Part shown: piece after piece, positions 55,090 to 64,000 of the stretch
Position numbering within the stretch: position 1 is the stretch's first letter
Layout: each line of letters begins with the position of its first letter
NCBI RefSeq assembly: GCF_010993775.1
Contig: NZ_WOTO01000036.1
Coordinates: forward strand, 1 to 64,000
Direction: 5' to 3'
Length of the DNA stretch: 64,000 bases
DNA from: Fodinicola feengrottensis
GTDB lineage: Bacteria; Actinomycetota; Actinomycetes; Mycobacteriales; HKI-0501
The notes under the pieces: generated by a model
Told to the model about the DNA's origin: nothing
The model's database searches: none
What the model saw: only the letters and a program-made list of their open reading frames with translations
Translations under genes and position numbers: made by a program

Positions 55090-56183
55090 TGACCACCCTC
55101 GACACTCGGGCGCTCAACCGTGCCACGCTCGCCCGACAGTTGCTCCTCGACCGCGCTGACCTGCCGGTTCTCGATGCCGTCGGGCACCTGTGCGGGCTGC
55201 AGGCCCAGCAGCCGCAGGAGCCTTTCGTCGGGTTGTGGTCACGGTTGAGCGCCTTCGACCCGGTGCTGCTATCGGACCTGGTGGTCCAGCGGCGGCTGGT
55301 GCGTACGCACCTGATGCGGCGCACTGTCCACCTCATGACCGCCGCCGACGTGCTGGCCTGGCGAGCCCGACACGACGCCATGCTGCGCCAGCGAGCACTC
55401 GGTGCGTACCGTCGCGAGTTCGCCGGGATCGATCTCGACGAGCTCGCGGCAGCCGCCCGGGCGGCGGTGGCCGACGGCGAGCCCCGTTCGATGGCCGAGG
55501 TGGCAGCGCTGCTGCTCGAGCAGCGCTGGCCGGCGCCGGGGCGGCGGGCGCTGGGCGAGGTGGTGGCCGCCGCGCTCGTCCCGATGGCGCAACTGCCCCC
55601 ACGCGGGTTGTGGCGGCAGCAGGCCGGAGTGCGAAATGTGCCGCTTTCCCGCTGGTTGGGGCGCGAGATCGACCCGCTGGCCGCGGATGGCTCGGATCCG
55701 GTGGGGGAAGCGCTCGTACGACGTTATTTGGCCGCGTTTGGTCCAGCCACGACCACCGACCTGCGGGCCTGGTGCGGCCTCGCCGGGTTGCCCGCCGCGG
55801 TGGCCGCCGTACGTGCCGAGCTGGTCACCTTCCGGGACGAGCGCGGCCGCGAGTTGCTCGACTTGCCCGACGCGCCGCGCCCGGACCCCGACACTCCCGC
55901 TCCGGTGCGGTTCCTGCCGGCGTTCGACAACGCGCTCCTGGGCTATCAGGATCGTGGCCGGATCGTCGACGACGCGCACCGCGGCCTGTCGATCGCCGGC
56001 GCGCGCGCGTGGTGCTGGTCGACGGCCGAGTCGCCGCCACTTGGACAGTCGAGGCGGACACCGTGACAGTTACCGCGCTGCGCCGACTTTCTCCCGCTGA
56101 CCGCACGCATGTTGTCGAAGAGGGCGGTGAAATCGCGCTCTTTTCTCTCCGGGCAGGAAAGCGACCGCGTATGTCTCGAGTGA
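55089..56183 (+). CDS. Winged-helix DNA-binding domain protein (HTH_42 type), frameshifts
   Basis: About 364 intended residues. LARQLLLDRADLPVLDAVGH, LCGLQAQQPQEPFVGLWSRL, VRTHLMRRTVHLMTAADVLA and RFLPAFDNALLGYQDRGRIV are the family's conserved pieces (the HTH_42, formerly crosslink-repair-type, proteins). Breaks near 56010 and in a T4 run at 56141-56144; one base fewer there gives LFLSGQESDRVCLE and a TGA at 56183. Some relatives are DNA glycosylases acting on crosslinks; this one's activity is unproven. Convergent with the mannonate dehydratase gene. Confidence 0.75.
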
Positions 56184-56186
56184 GCA

Positions 56187-57416
56187 CTACCAGTCGTGGA
56201 TCGTGCCGTCGGCGAGGCGGTTGAAGGGCAGATAGGCCGGCGCGTACGGGTGGCGGGCGGCAGCTTCCTCGTCGAGGGTGACCCCGATGCCGGGTTGTTC
56301 GCCGGGATGAAGGTAGCCGTTCTGGAAAGTGAACGTCTGCTGGAAAACCTCGTTGGTCGCGGTGCCGTGCCGCATGTATTCCTGGATGCCGAAGTTGTGG
56401 ATCGCGAGATCCAGGTGTAGTGCGGCGGCCATGCCGACCGGAGAAATGTCCGTGGGCCCGTGGATTCCTGACTTGATCTGGTATTGGGCCGCGAAATCCA
56501 GGATCTTGCGCATGGCGGTGATGCCGCCGGTGTGGGTGACCGCCGAGCGTACGTAGTCAATCAGCTGTTCCTGGATCAGCGTCTGGTAATCCCAGACGGT
56601 GTTGAAAATTTCACCGATCGCGAGCGGAGTGGTGGTGTGCTGGCGGACCAGCCGCAGCGCCGCCTGGTTTTCCGCCGGGGTGCAGTCTTCCAGCCAGAAC
56701 AGGTCGTACGGCTCCAGTGCCTTGCCCAGTTTGGCCGCCTGAATAGGCGTCATGCGGTGGTGGCCGTCGTGCAGCAACGGCAGCTCGGGACCGAATTCGT
56801 TGCGTACGGACTCGAAAACCGTCGGCAGGTGGCGCAGATATGCGCGGGTGTCCCAGTCTTCCTCCGGCGGGAATGCCTGCCGCTGAGCCGGCTCATAGTC
56901 ATATCGTTTGCCGTCGACGGAAGGCTGCGAGGCCACGCCATATACGGCTTTCAGACCTGGGACAGCGGTCTGGATCCGCATCGCGGTGTATCCCTGCTCG
57001 CGATGAGCCCGGATCGAGTCGAAAAGCTCCTCTGTCGTACGGCCGCTGGCATGTCCGTACGCCTGAATGCCGTTGCGGGATGCGCCGCCAAACAGTTGAT
57101 AGAGCGGCATCCCGGCCATTTTCGCTTTGATGTCCCACAAAGCGACGTCCACAGCGGCGATGGCGGCCATCGTGACCGGGCCGCGCCGCCAATATGCCGA
57201 GCGGTAGAGGAACTGCCAGGTGTCCTCGATCCGGCCGGCGTCCCGGTCGATCAGCAGCGGTGCCACATGATCGGACAAGTAAGACGCGACCGACAGTTCG
57301 CGGCCGTTGAGGGTGGCGTCGCCGAGGCCGGTCACGCCGTCCTCGGTGGTCAGCTTGAGCGTGACGAAATTGCGGTCCGGGCTGGTGACAATCACGTCCG
57401 CGGCGCGGATTCTCAT
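56187..57416 (-). CDS. manD: D-mannonate dehydratase (ManD/RspA, enolase superfamily)
   Basis: 409 residues from ATG 57416, with AGGAAAGG 12 bases upstream, typical length. IRAADVIVTSPDRNFVTLKL is the capping-domain start. Metal ligands are in LLHDGHHRMTP (Asp), FWLEDCTPAENQ (Glu) and AIGEIFNTVWDYQ (Glu); the end reads GVTLDEEAAARHPYAPAYLP. It removes water from D-mannonate to give 2-keto-3-deoxygluconate. As given, the frame is continuous with the fructuronate reductase upstream, but the ATGA overlap at 57413-57416 argues for two genes. Confidence 0.88.
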   Translation of the reverse strand: MRIRAADVIVTSPDRNFVTLKLTTEDGVTGLGDATLNGRELSVASYLSDHVAPLLIDRDAGRIEDTWQFLYRSAYWRRGPVTMAAIAAVDVALWDIKAKMAGMPLYQLFGGASRNGIQAYGHASGRTTEELFDSIRAHREQGYTAMRIQTAVPGLKAVYGVASQPSVDGKRYDYEPAQRQAFPPEEDWDTRAYLRHLPTVFESVRNEFGPELPLLHDGHHRMTPIQAAKLGKALEPYDLFWLEDCTPAENQAALRLVRQHTTTPLAIGEIFNTVWDYQTLIQEQLIDYVRSAVTHTGGITAMRKILDFAAQYQIKSGIHGPTDISPVGMAAALHLDLAIHNFGIQEYMRHGTATNEVFQQTFTFQNGYLHPGEQPGIGVTLDEEAAARHPYAPAYLPFNRLADGTIHDW

Positions 57417-58739
57417 CGGTGATGACGCCTTTCCTCGATTTTCGGCGGCGGTGTGTGCGATAACCGCGGCGAGCGCACCCTGGTCGTCCCACTCCGGCAC
57501 CACCTGGCGCAGCAGCACCGCGGCCGCCCCAGCCGGCAAGCTGCCGTCGGCGAGCCCGGCCGCGCCCGGATCTTGCCCGCCGGCCCGCAAATGGACCAGC
57601 CAGGCAGCGAGCAGCGTTGCCTGCCCGAGCGGTTGTTGACCGGCGTACGACCGTAAGACAGGAGCCATCCGTACGCGCAGTTTCTCTGAGCCATCCAGGG
57701 CGATCTTGGCCAGCTGGTGGTCGATGCGCGGATTTCCCCAACGTTCCAGCAGATCGGCCTTTGCTCGGCCGATTTCATCGCTGGTAAACGGCAAAAGCGG
57801 GCCGGCCTCGGTCCAGACCTGCTCGACCGCCTGTCGGCACACCGGATCGCCGATGGCATCGAAAACCGTCGCGTGCCCGCGAGCCAGGCCCAGGTAGGCC
57901 AGCATCGAGTGGGCGCCATTGAGAAGGAAAAGTTTGCGCATCTCGTACGGTCGCACATCGTCCACGAAACGCGCGCCGGCGAGCTCCCAAACCGGTCGGC
58001 CGGCCGGAAAGTCGCCGGCCAGCACCCAGTCGGTGAACGGCTCGGCGACCACTGGCACCCGGTCTGGCCGGCCGGTCAGCCGCTCGGCGGTGGCCAGGTC
58101 CGCCGGCTCGACTCCGGGCGTGATCCGGTCGACCATGGTGCAAACAAAGGAAATCTCGGCGGCGATCCAGCTGGCCAGGGTCGGATCGACGAGATCGGCG
58201 AATTCCAGCACCGCGCGCCGGGTCGTTTCTCCGTTGCCAGCGAGGTTGTCGCAGCTCACGATCGCAAGGGGACCGCAGCCGGCGCGCATCCTGGCGCGTA
58301 GGCCGGCGGCCAGTCGGGCGACCGCCGTACGCGGCTGTTCGCCGGCAAGGGTCGCTCGTACGTCCGCACGAATGTCGGCCGCCGCGGTGTCCAGACCGCC
58401 GTCCGAGCGCAACCGATAGCCCGCCTCGGTGACGGTCAACGTGACCAGGGCCGTCCGCGCATCCGCGAGATAGTGGTTCCACAGCTGGTGATTCGCGCCA
58501 TCGGCTGCGACCGCGATGCTCGACACCGGCTCGGCCCGGTCTTCGTCGGCGGCCCGGATCAGCAAGGTGTACGCGCAGTCCTGCCGGGCGAGTTCGATGG
58601 CGGCATCGGGCCGGCGACCGGTGAAACTCGCGTAATGCCAAGGATCGCCGCCGGCCCTGTTCACCTGCTCGGTGTACCAGGCCTGGTGGGATCGGTGGAA
58701 AACTCCCAAACCCAGATGCACCAGCCGTGGCGCGGTCAT
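57413..58739 (-). CDS. uxuB: D-mannonate oxidoreductase / fructuronate reductase
   Basis: About 441 residues from 58739. RLVHLGLGVFHRSHQAWYTE is the Rossmann start of polyol-type long-chain dehydrogenases; ALVTLTVTEAGYRL, AIVSCDNLAGNGETTRRAVL and KLFLLNGAHSMLAYLGLARG (catalytic Lys and Asn-His) follow. It interconverts fructuronate and mannonate with NAD(H), feeding the dehydratase. One base fewer in the T4 run at 57439-57442 gives TAAEIEERRHHR and a TGA overlapping the manD ATG; the seen 850-codon fusion then disappears. Overlaps the idonate dehydrogenase stop by 4 bases. Confidence 0.85.
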
Positions 58740-59772
58740 AGGTGACCTGGTTCGCTGGTGAAGTCCAGGAGCACCTTGCCGGCTCCGCCGGCCCGGTCGC
58801 GAGCAACAGCGAAGGCCTCTTCTGCCTTGGCCACTTCGAAAACGTGAGTGATCAGGGGCGTCACGTCCAGGCCGGTAGCCAGAAAGTCAATCGCATCGGT
58901 GATCTCCCGGTCGAACCGGAATGAGCCGAGATAGCTGATTTCCTTACTGACCAGCGCGGAAAGGTCGACGGAGACCGCGCCAACCGGAAGATTTCCCACC
59001 TGCCGAGGGTCGCCCGCCGCGGCAGCCAGCGGACGACGTTGCTGAGCCCGGCCGGTGAACCGGACGCCTCGAAAGCGATTTCGGCCTCCGGCAACTCCGA
59101 AACAGTCGACGCGTCGATGGTTTCGTGTGCTCCCAAGGCTTTCGCGATCGCCAGCGGCGCCGATGCTATGTCCACCGCGTAAACCTGGGCCGCGCCCAGC
59201 CGCCGAGCGATAGCCACCACCAGTGCCCCGATCGGCCCGGTCCCGTTGACGAGTACGGTTTTGCCGGCCAGCTCGCCAGCCCGCCGGACGGCATGCAGCG
59301 CGACGCTCAACGGTTCGACCACCGCGGCCGACCGCAGATCGACCCAGGGTGGCAACGGCCGAATCTGGCTGGCCGGCACGACTTTGCGTCGTACGAAACC
59401 GCCGTCGGTGTGCGGATCGTGAGCGGCACTCCCGAAATAGCGCATCCGTACGCACAGATGGGCGAGTTGCCCCTGGCAATAGCGGCATTCTCCGCAGCCG
59501 GTGCCGGGATGGATGGTGACTGGCTGGCCAACACGTAAATCGAGGACATCGTCGGCGATTCGCGCTATTCGGCCGGAAAGTTCGTGACCCAGCACCAGCG
59601 GATGGCGCAGCACGCTGGTGCCGGCGCTGCCGTGCGAGACGTAATGCAGGTCAGAGCCGCAGATCCCGCCGTAGTCGACCTCGACGATCACCGATCCCGG
59701 CGGGCAGTGGGCGGGCTCGGGGACCTCGTCGATCCGCAGGTCCGCCACGCCGTGTACGACGACCGCTTTCAC
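58736..59772 (-). CDS. Zinc-dependent alcohol dehydrogenase, L-idonate 5-dehydrogenase type
   Basis: About 345 intended residues. GGICGSDLHYVSHGSAGTSV (catalytic Cys), LVLGHELSGRI, the structural-zinc cluster CGECRYCQGQLAHLC, and VLVNGTGPIGALVVAIARRL for NAD(P). The C-terminus follows a break near 59005 (ISYLGSFRFDREITDAIDFL). It is closest in pattern to IdnD enzymes that oxidise L-idonate to 5-ketogluconate; other polyol or aldonate substrates are possible. First gene of the catabolic operon, divergent from gntR, with a palindromic operator between. Confidence 0.8.
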
Positions 59773-59808
59773 CGGCTCCCCTTCTCCATCCGTACGCCGT
59801 CATCGAAC

Positions 59809-59822
59809 ACTGCCATGGCAGT
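59809..59822. promoter_or_regulatory. GntR-type operator ACTGCCATGGCAGT, site 1
   Basis: Perfect 14-base palindrome between divergent idnD-type (59772) and gntR (59858) genes. The same core recurs at 60596-60611 before the transporter. Confidence 0.7.
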
Positions 59823-59857
59823 TGTGTCAACGGCGGCTCTCGGCCGATAATGCCCGG

Positions 59858-60572
59858 GTGACCAGAGCCGCGTCCGCCCGGGAAAGCGCCTATCAGGCGA
59901 TCCGGCACGCGATCATCACCGGCGCGGACGCGCCCGGTGCGCTGCTGTCCGAGAACGAGCGCGCGGTGGCGCTGGGCCTCAGCCGTACGCCCGTCCGCGG
60001 GGCTGATGATGCTGCTCGCGCACGAAGGGCTGGTTGAGGTGCGGCCGCAGAGTGGGACGTATGTGAGCGCCATCGACCCGTCGCTGGTCCGGCAGGCGCA
60101 GTTCGTACGAGAGTCCATCGAAATCGCTTCATTGGCACAATGCGCGGCGAATTTCACCGCGAAGCATGAAAAGGAACTGCGCAGAATTCTTGCCGCGCAG
60201 GATCGTTGTCGGACCCGGGACGAATTCTATCCGTTGGATGAGGAGTTTCACCGTACGCTGCTGGATATCGCCGGCCACCAAACCGCCTGGGCCGCCGTGT
60301 CCGGTGCGAAGGCGCACCTGGACCGGGTGCGTTATATCGGACTGAAGGGCTACCGGCCCATTCGCGAGTATGCGGCCGATCACCGGCGGGTGGTGGACAT
60401 GTTGGTGGCCGGCGATCTGGCCATGGCCCAGCAACGGTTGCGCGAGCATTTACGTTTCGTACTGACCGATTTCCAGCGCATCCAACGCGCTCTGCCGGAG
60501 CATTTCTTCACCGGCGACCAGACCACTGCTCGGCGGATCGCGCGCCCTCCCCGACAAAACAAGGCAAACTAG
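59858..60572 (+). CDS. GntR/FadR-family regulator of the hexuronate cluster, one frameshift
   Basis: About 238 intended residues from GTG 59858. The winged helix reads ASARESAYQAIRHAIITGAD, LSENERAVALGLSRTPVR; a G4 run (59999-60002) with one base fewer continues into LMMLLAHEGLVEVRPQSGTY. The FCD effector domain follows with metal-binding residues (DEEFHRTLLDIAGHQ, DHRRVVDML). FCD regulators of this kind bind sugar acids. It lies between two copies of ACTGCCATGGCAGT, its probable operator. Confidence 0.85.
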
Positions 60573-60588
60573 TGCTACCCGGACGTGG

Positions 60589-60618
60589 TTGACATCACTG
60601 CCATGGCAGTGCTTGGAT
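60589..60618 (+). promoter_or_regulatory. Transporter promoter with operator site 2
   Basis: TTGACA (60589-60594) is followed at once by the perfect 16-base palindrome CACTGCCATGGCAGTG (60596-60611) and a weak -10 TTGGAT (60613-60618). The operator fills the spacer, so GntR binding should block polymerase until the inducer appears. Confidence 0.65.
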
Positions 60619-60655
60619 GCCCGAAGTCTTTGTCCAGCAGTTGCGGGAGGCACCG

Positions 60656-62061
60656 ATGGCCATGTCCCAAGGGGAGCTGCGCGCGCTCTCCGACGAGGCC
60701 GCGCAGCGAGTGATGAACCAGCCTGGTACGGCCAGCGGCAGTCGCGCTGGCTGGCTGATGATTTCCACGATTCTCATTGAGGCATGGGATCTCTATTCCA
60801 TCTCCTTCCTGCTGATCTTCATCAAGAAGGATTTCGGCAGCGATCCGCTGCTGGTCGGCCTCGCCTCCGGTGCGGTTCAGTTGGGCGCGTTGATTGGCTG
60901 CTTCGCCGGCGGCTGGATCGCCGACAAGTTTGGCCGCAAGAAGGTCTTCATCACCACGATGATCCTGTTTGTGGTGCTGGCGCTCGCGCAAGGGTTCGTC
61001 ACCAGCATGTGGGAGCTGATTTTCATCCGCTTCCTGCTCGGATTCCCGTTGGGCAGCGACATTTCCTCTGGGTACGCGTACATCATGGAGGCGATGCCCC
61101 GCGGCAAGCGGGAGGTGATGGGAAACCGCTGGCAGGGAATGTTCGCCATTGGCGAGATCGTCGCGATCGCTGTCATCACGGTGATGTTCTTCCTTGGCAT
61201 CGACCACGAGACGCTGTGGCGCATCGGCCTCGCGCTCGGCGCGGTGCCGGCGCTGGCCCTGCTGCTGGGCCGGCTGAAGATCTCGGACACCGCGCTCTCG
61301 CTCATCCAGCGCGGAAAATTCACCAAGGCCAAGCAGGTGTCGCAGCAGATGTTCGGCGATTCGCTGGACATGTTGCCGGACGAGGACTTCCAGATCGATC
61401 GGCCGTCCACTCGCGACTTCCTGAAAAGCATCTGGGCCGACGAGACCCGCCGCGCGGGCCAGCATCTTCGCCTGGATCTCCAATGCCTGCCAAGGCGCGG
61501 AATTCGGTGCTTTCGGGTTCTACCTGCCGACCATTCTGGTGGTCGTCGGCATTTCCAAGAACAACGTGGTCGGCACCAACCTGCTGACGCTCGGGATCTA
61601 CTGCATCGCCGCGGTCGCCGGTTTCGTCGGGCCGCTGATTACCCCGAAAATCGGCCATCGCGGGATCTCCCAGTGGGGGGATATGGCATCGCGTTCCTCT
61701 CGCTGCTGCTGGCCGCGGTGGCGATCTGGCTGGACCAGGGCATTTTGTTGCTGGTCGCGGCCGCCGCGCTGATGTGGGGCCACTACTGGGATGCGTCTAA
61801 CGGCATGACCATTACGTCGATGGTCGCGCCGAGCCGGTACAAGGGGACCGCGTCCGGTTTCGGTTACATGTTCGTGAAACTCGCCGCGTTCGTCACGCTC
61901 GTACTCTTCCCGGTGCTGTTGGCCGCGGCCGGCACGGCTCTCGCGACCGCGATCGTTTCGGTCATCTCGCTGGTCGGTTTCCTCGCGGCCCGCTTCATCC
62001 TGCCGAGGTCTACGGGTACGTGGAGACCGAAGGCCCGGCGGCGGCCACCGCCGCTGCCTGA
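60656..62061 (+). CDS. MFS sugar-acid/metabolite proton symporter, frameshifts
   Basis: About 468 intended residues from ATG 60656 (GGGAGG upstream). Twelve helices; signature GGWIADKFGRKKVF between helices 2 and 3 and FLLGFPLGSDISSGYAYIME. Breaks near 61450, in a G6 run 61675-61680 and near 62005; the corrected end is EVYGYVETEGPAAATAAA with TGA at 62061. Its place with mannonate, fructuronate and idonate enzymes and its own GntR operator indicates uptake of a hexuronate or aldonate. Confidence 0.83.
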
Positions 62062-62072
62062 TTCGGCGTTCG

Positions 62073-62121
62073 CCGCAACGCCCCGTTACTTGCGCCAGCC
62101 GCAAGCAGCGGGGCGTTGCGG
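62073..62121 (+). terminator. Long hairpin after the MFS gene (family E, copy 2)
   Basis: 49 bases starting CCGCAACGCCCCGTTACTTG, arms closing with CGGGGCGTTGCGG; differs from the copy at 39936 only in the inner stem and loop. It starts 11 bases after the corrected MFS stop. Confidence 0.6.
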
Positions 62122-62136
62122 ACTTATACTGTGAGT

Positions 62137-62499
62137 GTGGCGGTGAGCAGTGACGAGTTCTTCCGAGTGTTGGGTGCGCTCGTCGACGTCCAGCGCGCCG
62201 AAGGCAGCCGGTACAGCTCTTTCAGCGTGAGAGGGAAGAAGTTCGGCTATTTCTGGCCACGTACGCAGACGGTCGGCCTGAAGCAGACGCTGTCCGAGCA
62301 GCGGGCGCTGGTGGCCGAGCGGCCGGCGGTTTTCGAAGAGCAGTTCAGCTCCGGCGGGTTCGGTTGGGTGGTGGTCTGTTTGGCCGGCGTCGAGCTGGAC
62401 GAGCTGTCCGAGCTGGTCTTCGAGGCCTGGCGGCTCACCGCGCCAGCGGAGCTGCTCGCCACGGTGCCGGACCCGGCGCCCTCGGGGGAAGAGGTCTAG
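62137..62499 (+). CDS. MmcQ/YjbR-like protein
   Basis: About 120 residues; GTG 62137 is chosen because earlier starts lie in or against the hairpin. FFRVLGALVDVQRAEGSRYS, KKFGYFWPRTQTVGLKQTLS and GGFGWVVVCLAGVELDELSE fit the double-wing fold of YjbR/MmcQ proteins (a CyaY-like DNA-binding fold). Specific role unknown. Confidence 0.7.
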   Translation: MAVSSDEFFRVLGALVDVQRAEGSRYSSFSVRGKKFGYFWPRTQTVGLKQTLSEQRALVAERPAVFEEQFSSGGFGWVVVCLAGVELDELSELVFEAWRLTAPAELLATVPDPAPSGEEV

Positions 62500-62566
62500 T
62501 CTCTGCGGGATGCCGGAACAAGCCCTAACATCCGCGGTAACCGCTTGATCGAAGGGATGTGACCAA

Positions 62567-63016
62567 GTGGCATCCGAGCAGAACGCGCTGCCGCCGGACG
62601 AGGACCCGGACTCGGGTCTGCTGTCGCCGCAGGAAAGCCTGGATGACGACGAGCTGGGCGGCGATGTCGACGACGGTTATTCGCCACCGGAGCGCCCTTC
62701 TGAGCTGACTGCCTGGGGGACCACCGCGAGGGAGGCCCGCGGGCACGAGGACGTTGGACGCCGGCTGGCCCGCGAGGTGCCGGACGTGAGCGACACAGAT
62801 GACAGTGACGGACTGGGTGACAGCGCCGACACCGACGGTGAGCTCATCGACGACCAGGTCGGGGACGTACGCGCCGGCCGGCTGGCCTCGCCCGATGACG
62901 TCAGCGACGACGAGCCGGACTACTGGGCCCGCGATGTTGGCATCGACGGCGGCGGCGCCTCGGCGGAGGAAGCCGCCATGCACGTCATCCCGGAAAGCTA
63001 CGAAGACCGCCGCTGA
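62567..63016 (+). CDS. DUF5709 acidic protein
   Basis: 149 residues from GTG 62567 (GAAGGGA upstream). Very acidic: LDDDELGGDVDDGYSPPERP, then the conserved-looking LTAWGTTAREARGHEDVGRR, and a C-terminal AEEAAMHVIPESYEDR. This is the DUF5709 pattern of actinobacteria; function unknown. The stop nearly touches the next gene. Confidence 0.75.
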   Translation: MASEQNALPPDEDPDSGLLSPQESLDDDELGGDVDDGYSPPERPSELTAWGTTAREARGHEDVGRRLAREVPDVSDTDDSDGLGDSADTDGELIDDQVGDVRAGRLASPDDVSDDEPDYWARDVGIDGGGASAEEAAMHVIPESYEDRR

Positions 63017-63045
63017 TGGGAAGCATTACTGACGGAGGACAGCAC

Positions 63046-64000
63046 GTGGCGCACAACCCGGAAAGCGTCTTCACGTACGGCGCGCCGCGGCTGAAGTTCG
63101 GAAGTGGGGCGGCCGACGAGATCGGCTACGACCTCAGCCTGACCGGCGCGAAGCGGGTGCTCATCGTCACCGACGCCGGTGTGGCCGCGTCCGGCAGTCC
63201 GCAGCGGGTCGCCGAGCGGATGAAGGAATTCGGCATCGAGGCGGTCATTTACCACCAGGTGCATATCGAGCCGACCGACGCCAGTCTGGAAGAGGCCGTT
63301 GCGTACGGGCGAGATTTGGGGCCCTGGGACGCGTTTGTCGCGGTCGGGGGCGGATCCAGCATCGACACCGCCAAGGCGATCAACCTGCTGACCACCAATC
63401 CCGGGACACTGCTGGACTACGTCAATGTTCCGGTGGGGCAGGGAAAGGCGCCGACCCAGCCGCTCATGCCGCTGGTCGCGGTGCCGACCACTACTACTGG
63501 CACGGGCAGTGAAAGCACCACTGTCTGCGTGCTGGACGTCCTTGATCTGAAGGTAAAAGCCGGCATCAGCCACGCATTGTTGCGGCCCACGCTGGCGGTC
63601 GTTGACCCGAGCCTGATGGTGAGTCAACCGGCCGGGGTGACCGCCTGCGCTGGCATGGACATTCTTTGCCACGCGCTGGAAAGCTACACGGCCCGGCCGT
63701 ACACGACGTACGAGCGCAAGGCCGCCGACCAGCGGGTTCCTTACTGTGGTTCAAATCCGATCGCGGACATGTGGGCGGAGAAGGCACTTTCGTTGATGGC
63801 GACTTCCTTTCGGCGCGCGGTACGCGACGGTGGCGATGTCCAAGCGCGCGAGTCGATGGCACTGGCCGCGACTTTTGCCGGCATGGGCTTCGGAAACGCC
63901 GGTGTCCACATCCCGCACGCCAACGCGTACCCGATCGCCGGGCGTGTCAAGGACTTCCGTCCGAAGGACTACCCGAACGACGAGCCGATGAATCCCGCAC
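63046..64000 (+). CDS. Iron alcohol dehydrogenase, hydroxyacid-oxoacid transhydrogenase type (3' cut)
   Basis: 318 codons to the window edge. GTG 63046, seven bases after GGAGGA, is preferred to the ATG at 63016. Group III alcohol dehydrogenase pattern: FVAVGGGSSIDTAKAINLL (NAD), PTTTTGTGSEST, GMDILCHALESY and GNAGVHIPHANAYPIAGRVK, with Asp and His metal ligands. The HIPHANAYPIAGRVKDFRPK block is typical of ADHFE1-like transhydrogenases, which couple 4-hydroxybutyrate oxidation to 2-oxoglutarate reduction. Only the last part of the C-terminal helical domain is outside the window. Confidence 0.88.
   Translation, partial: MAHNPESVFTYGAPRLKFGSGAADEIGYDLSLTGAKRVLIVTDAGVAASGSPQRVAERMKEFGIEAVIYHQVHIEPTDASLEEAVAYGRDLGPWDAFVAVGGGSSIDTAKAINLLTTNPGTLLDYVNVPVGQGKAPTQPLMPLVAVPTTTTGTGSESTTVCVLDVLDLKVKAGISHALLRPTLAVVDPSLMVSQPAGVTACAGMDILCHALESYTARPYTTYERKAADQRVPYCGSNPIADMWAEKALSLMATSFRRAVRDGGDVQARESMALAATFAGMGFGNAGVHIPHANAYPIAGRVKDFRPKDYPNDEPMNPA

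Overview
The window is high-GC DNA with actinobacterial hallmarks: a WhiB-type regulator, FtsK/TraB-style conjugation, a mscL/fmdB/galU/moeA/rimJ neighbourhood like that of mycobacteria, TANNNT promoters placed for leaderless mRNAs, and many GTG starts. I cannot fix the genus.

Layout. (1) From position 1 to about 21.6 kb lies most of an integrated actinomycete integrative and conjugative element (AICE) in the 3' end of a tRNA-Arg(CCU) gene; its far end lies left of the window. Next to the tRNA are the tyrosine integrase and an ISAzo13-type insertion sequence. Then come plus-strand cargo and regulators (a HEPN-motif protein, an XRE regulator/flavoprotein pair, a GntR regulator) and a long minus-strand operon: excisionase, DUF2637 protein, RRQRL zinc protein, WhiB protein, membrane proteins, FtsK/TraB translocase, a PycTM-like membrane protein, SSB, a GGDEF protein, a sliding-clamp-like protein, DNA methyltransferases and a DnaB-N/DUF3987 protein. 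(2) 21.7-41.2 kb is core chromosome: CopD/CtaG, DedA, an LPxTG surface protein, penicillin acylase, mscL, a SAF protein, fmdB, 5-formyltetrahydrofolate cyclo-ligase, a GGDEF sensor, galU, moeA/glp, rimJ-like, a dual-ATPase ABC protein and a SepX/GlpR-like protein. (3) 41.2-42.7 kb is a scarred tRNA-Ala(CGC) locus with duplicated tRNA 3' ends, an integrase remnant and a large inverted repeat. (4) 42.8-47.3 kb holds a flavin monooxygenase with a divergent TetR, then SnoaL-like, alpha/beta-hydrolase and AraC genes. (5) 47.4-53.3 kb is the most interesting stretch. A minus-strand trio (ParA-like ATPase; protein with two SAP/Rho-N-like regions; RAMA-CBS-CBS-HEPN protein) diverges from a plus-strand pair (caspase-like protein; protein with a possible Cys-His active site). 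I propose it as a candidate undescribed conflict system. (6) 53.4-56.2 kb holds small regulator and enzyme genes. (7) 56.2-62.1 kb is a hexuronate/aldonate catabolic cluster: mannonate dehydratase, fructuronate reductase, idonate-type dehydrogenase, GntR regulator and MFS transporter, with a shared palindromic operator. (8) The window ends with YjbR-like, DUF5709 and iron-alcohol-dehydrogenase genes.

Quality note: roughly twenty clearly conserved genes carry one or more apparent single-base indels, very often in short homopolymers, and a one-base change restores a family-typical reading. I treat most as probable sequence errors and give the span of the intended gene.
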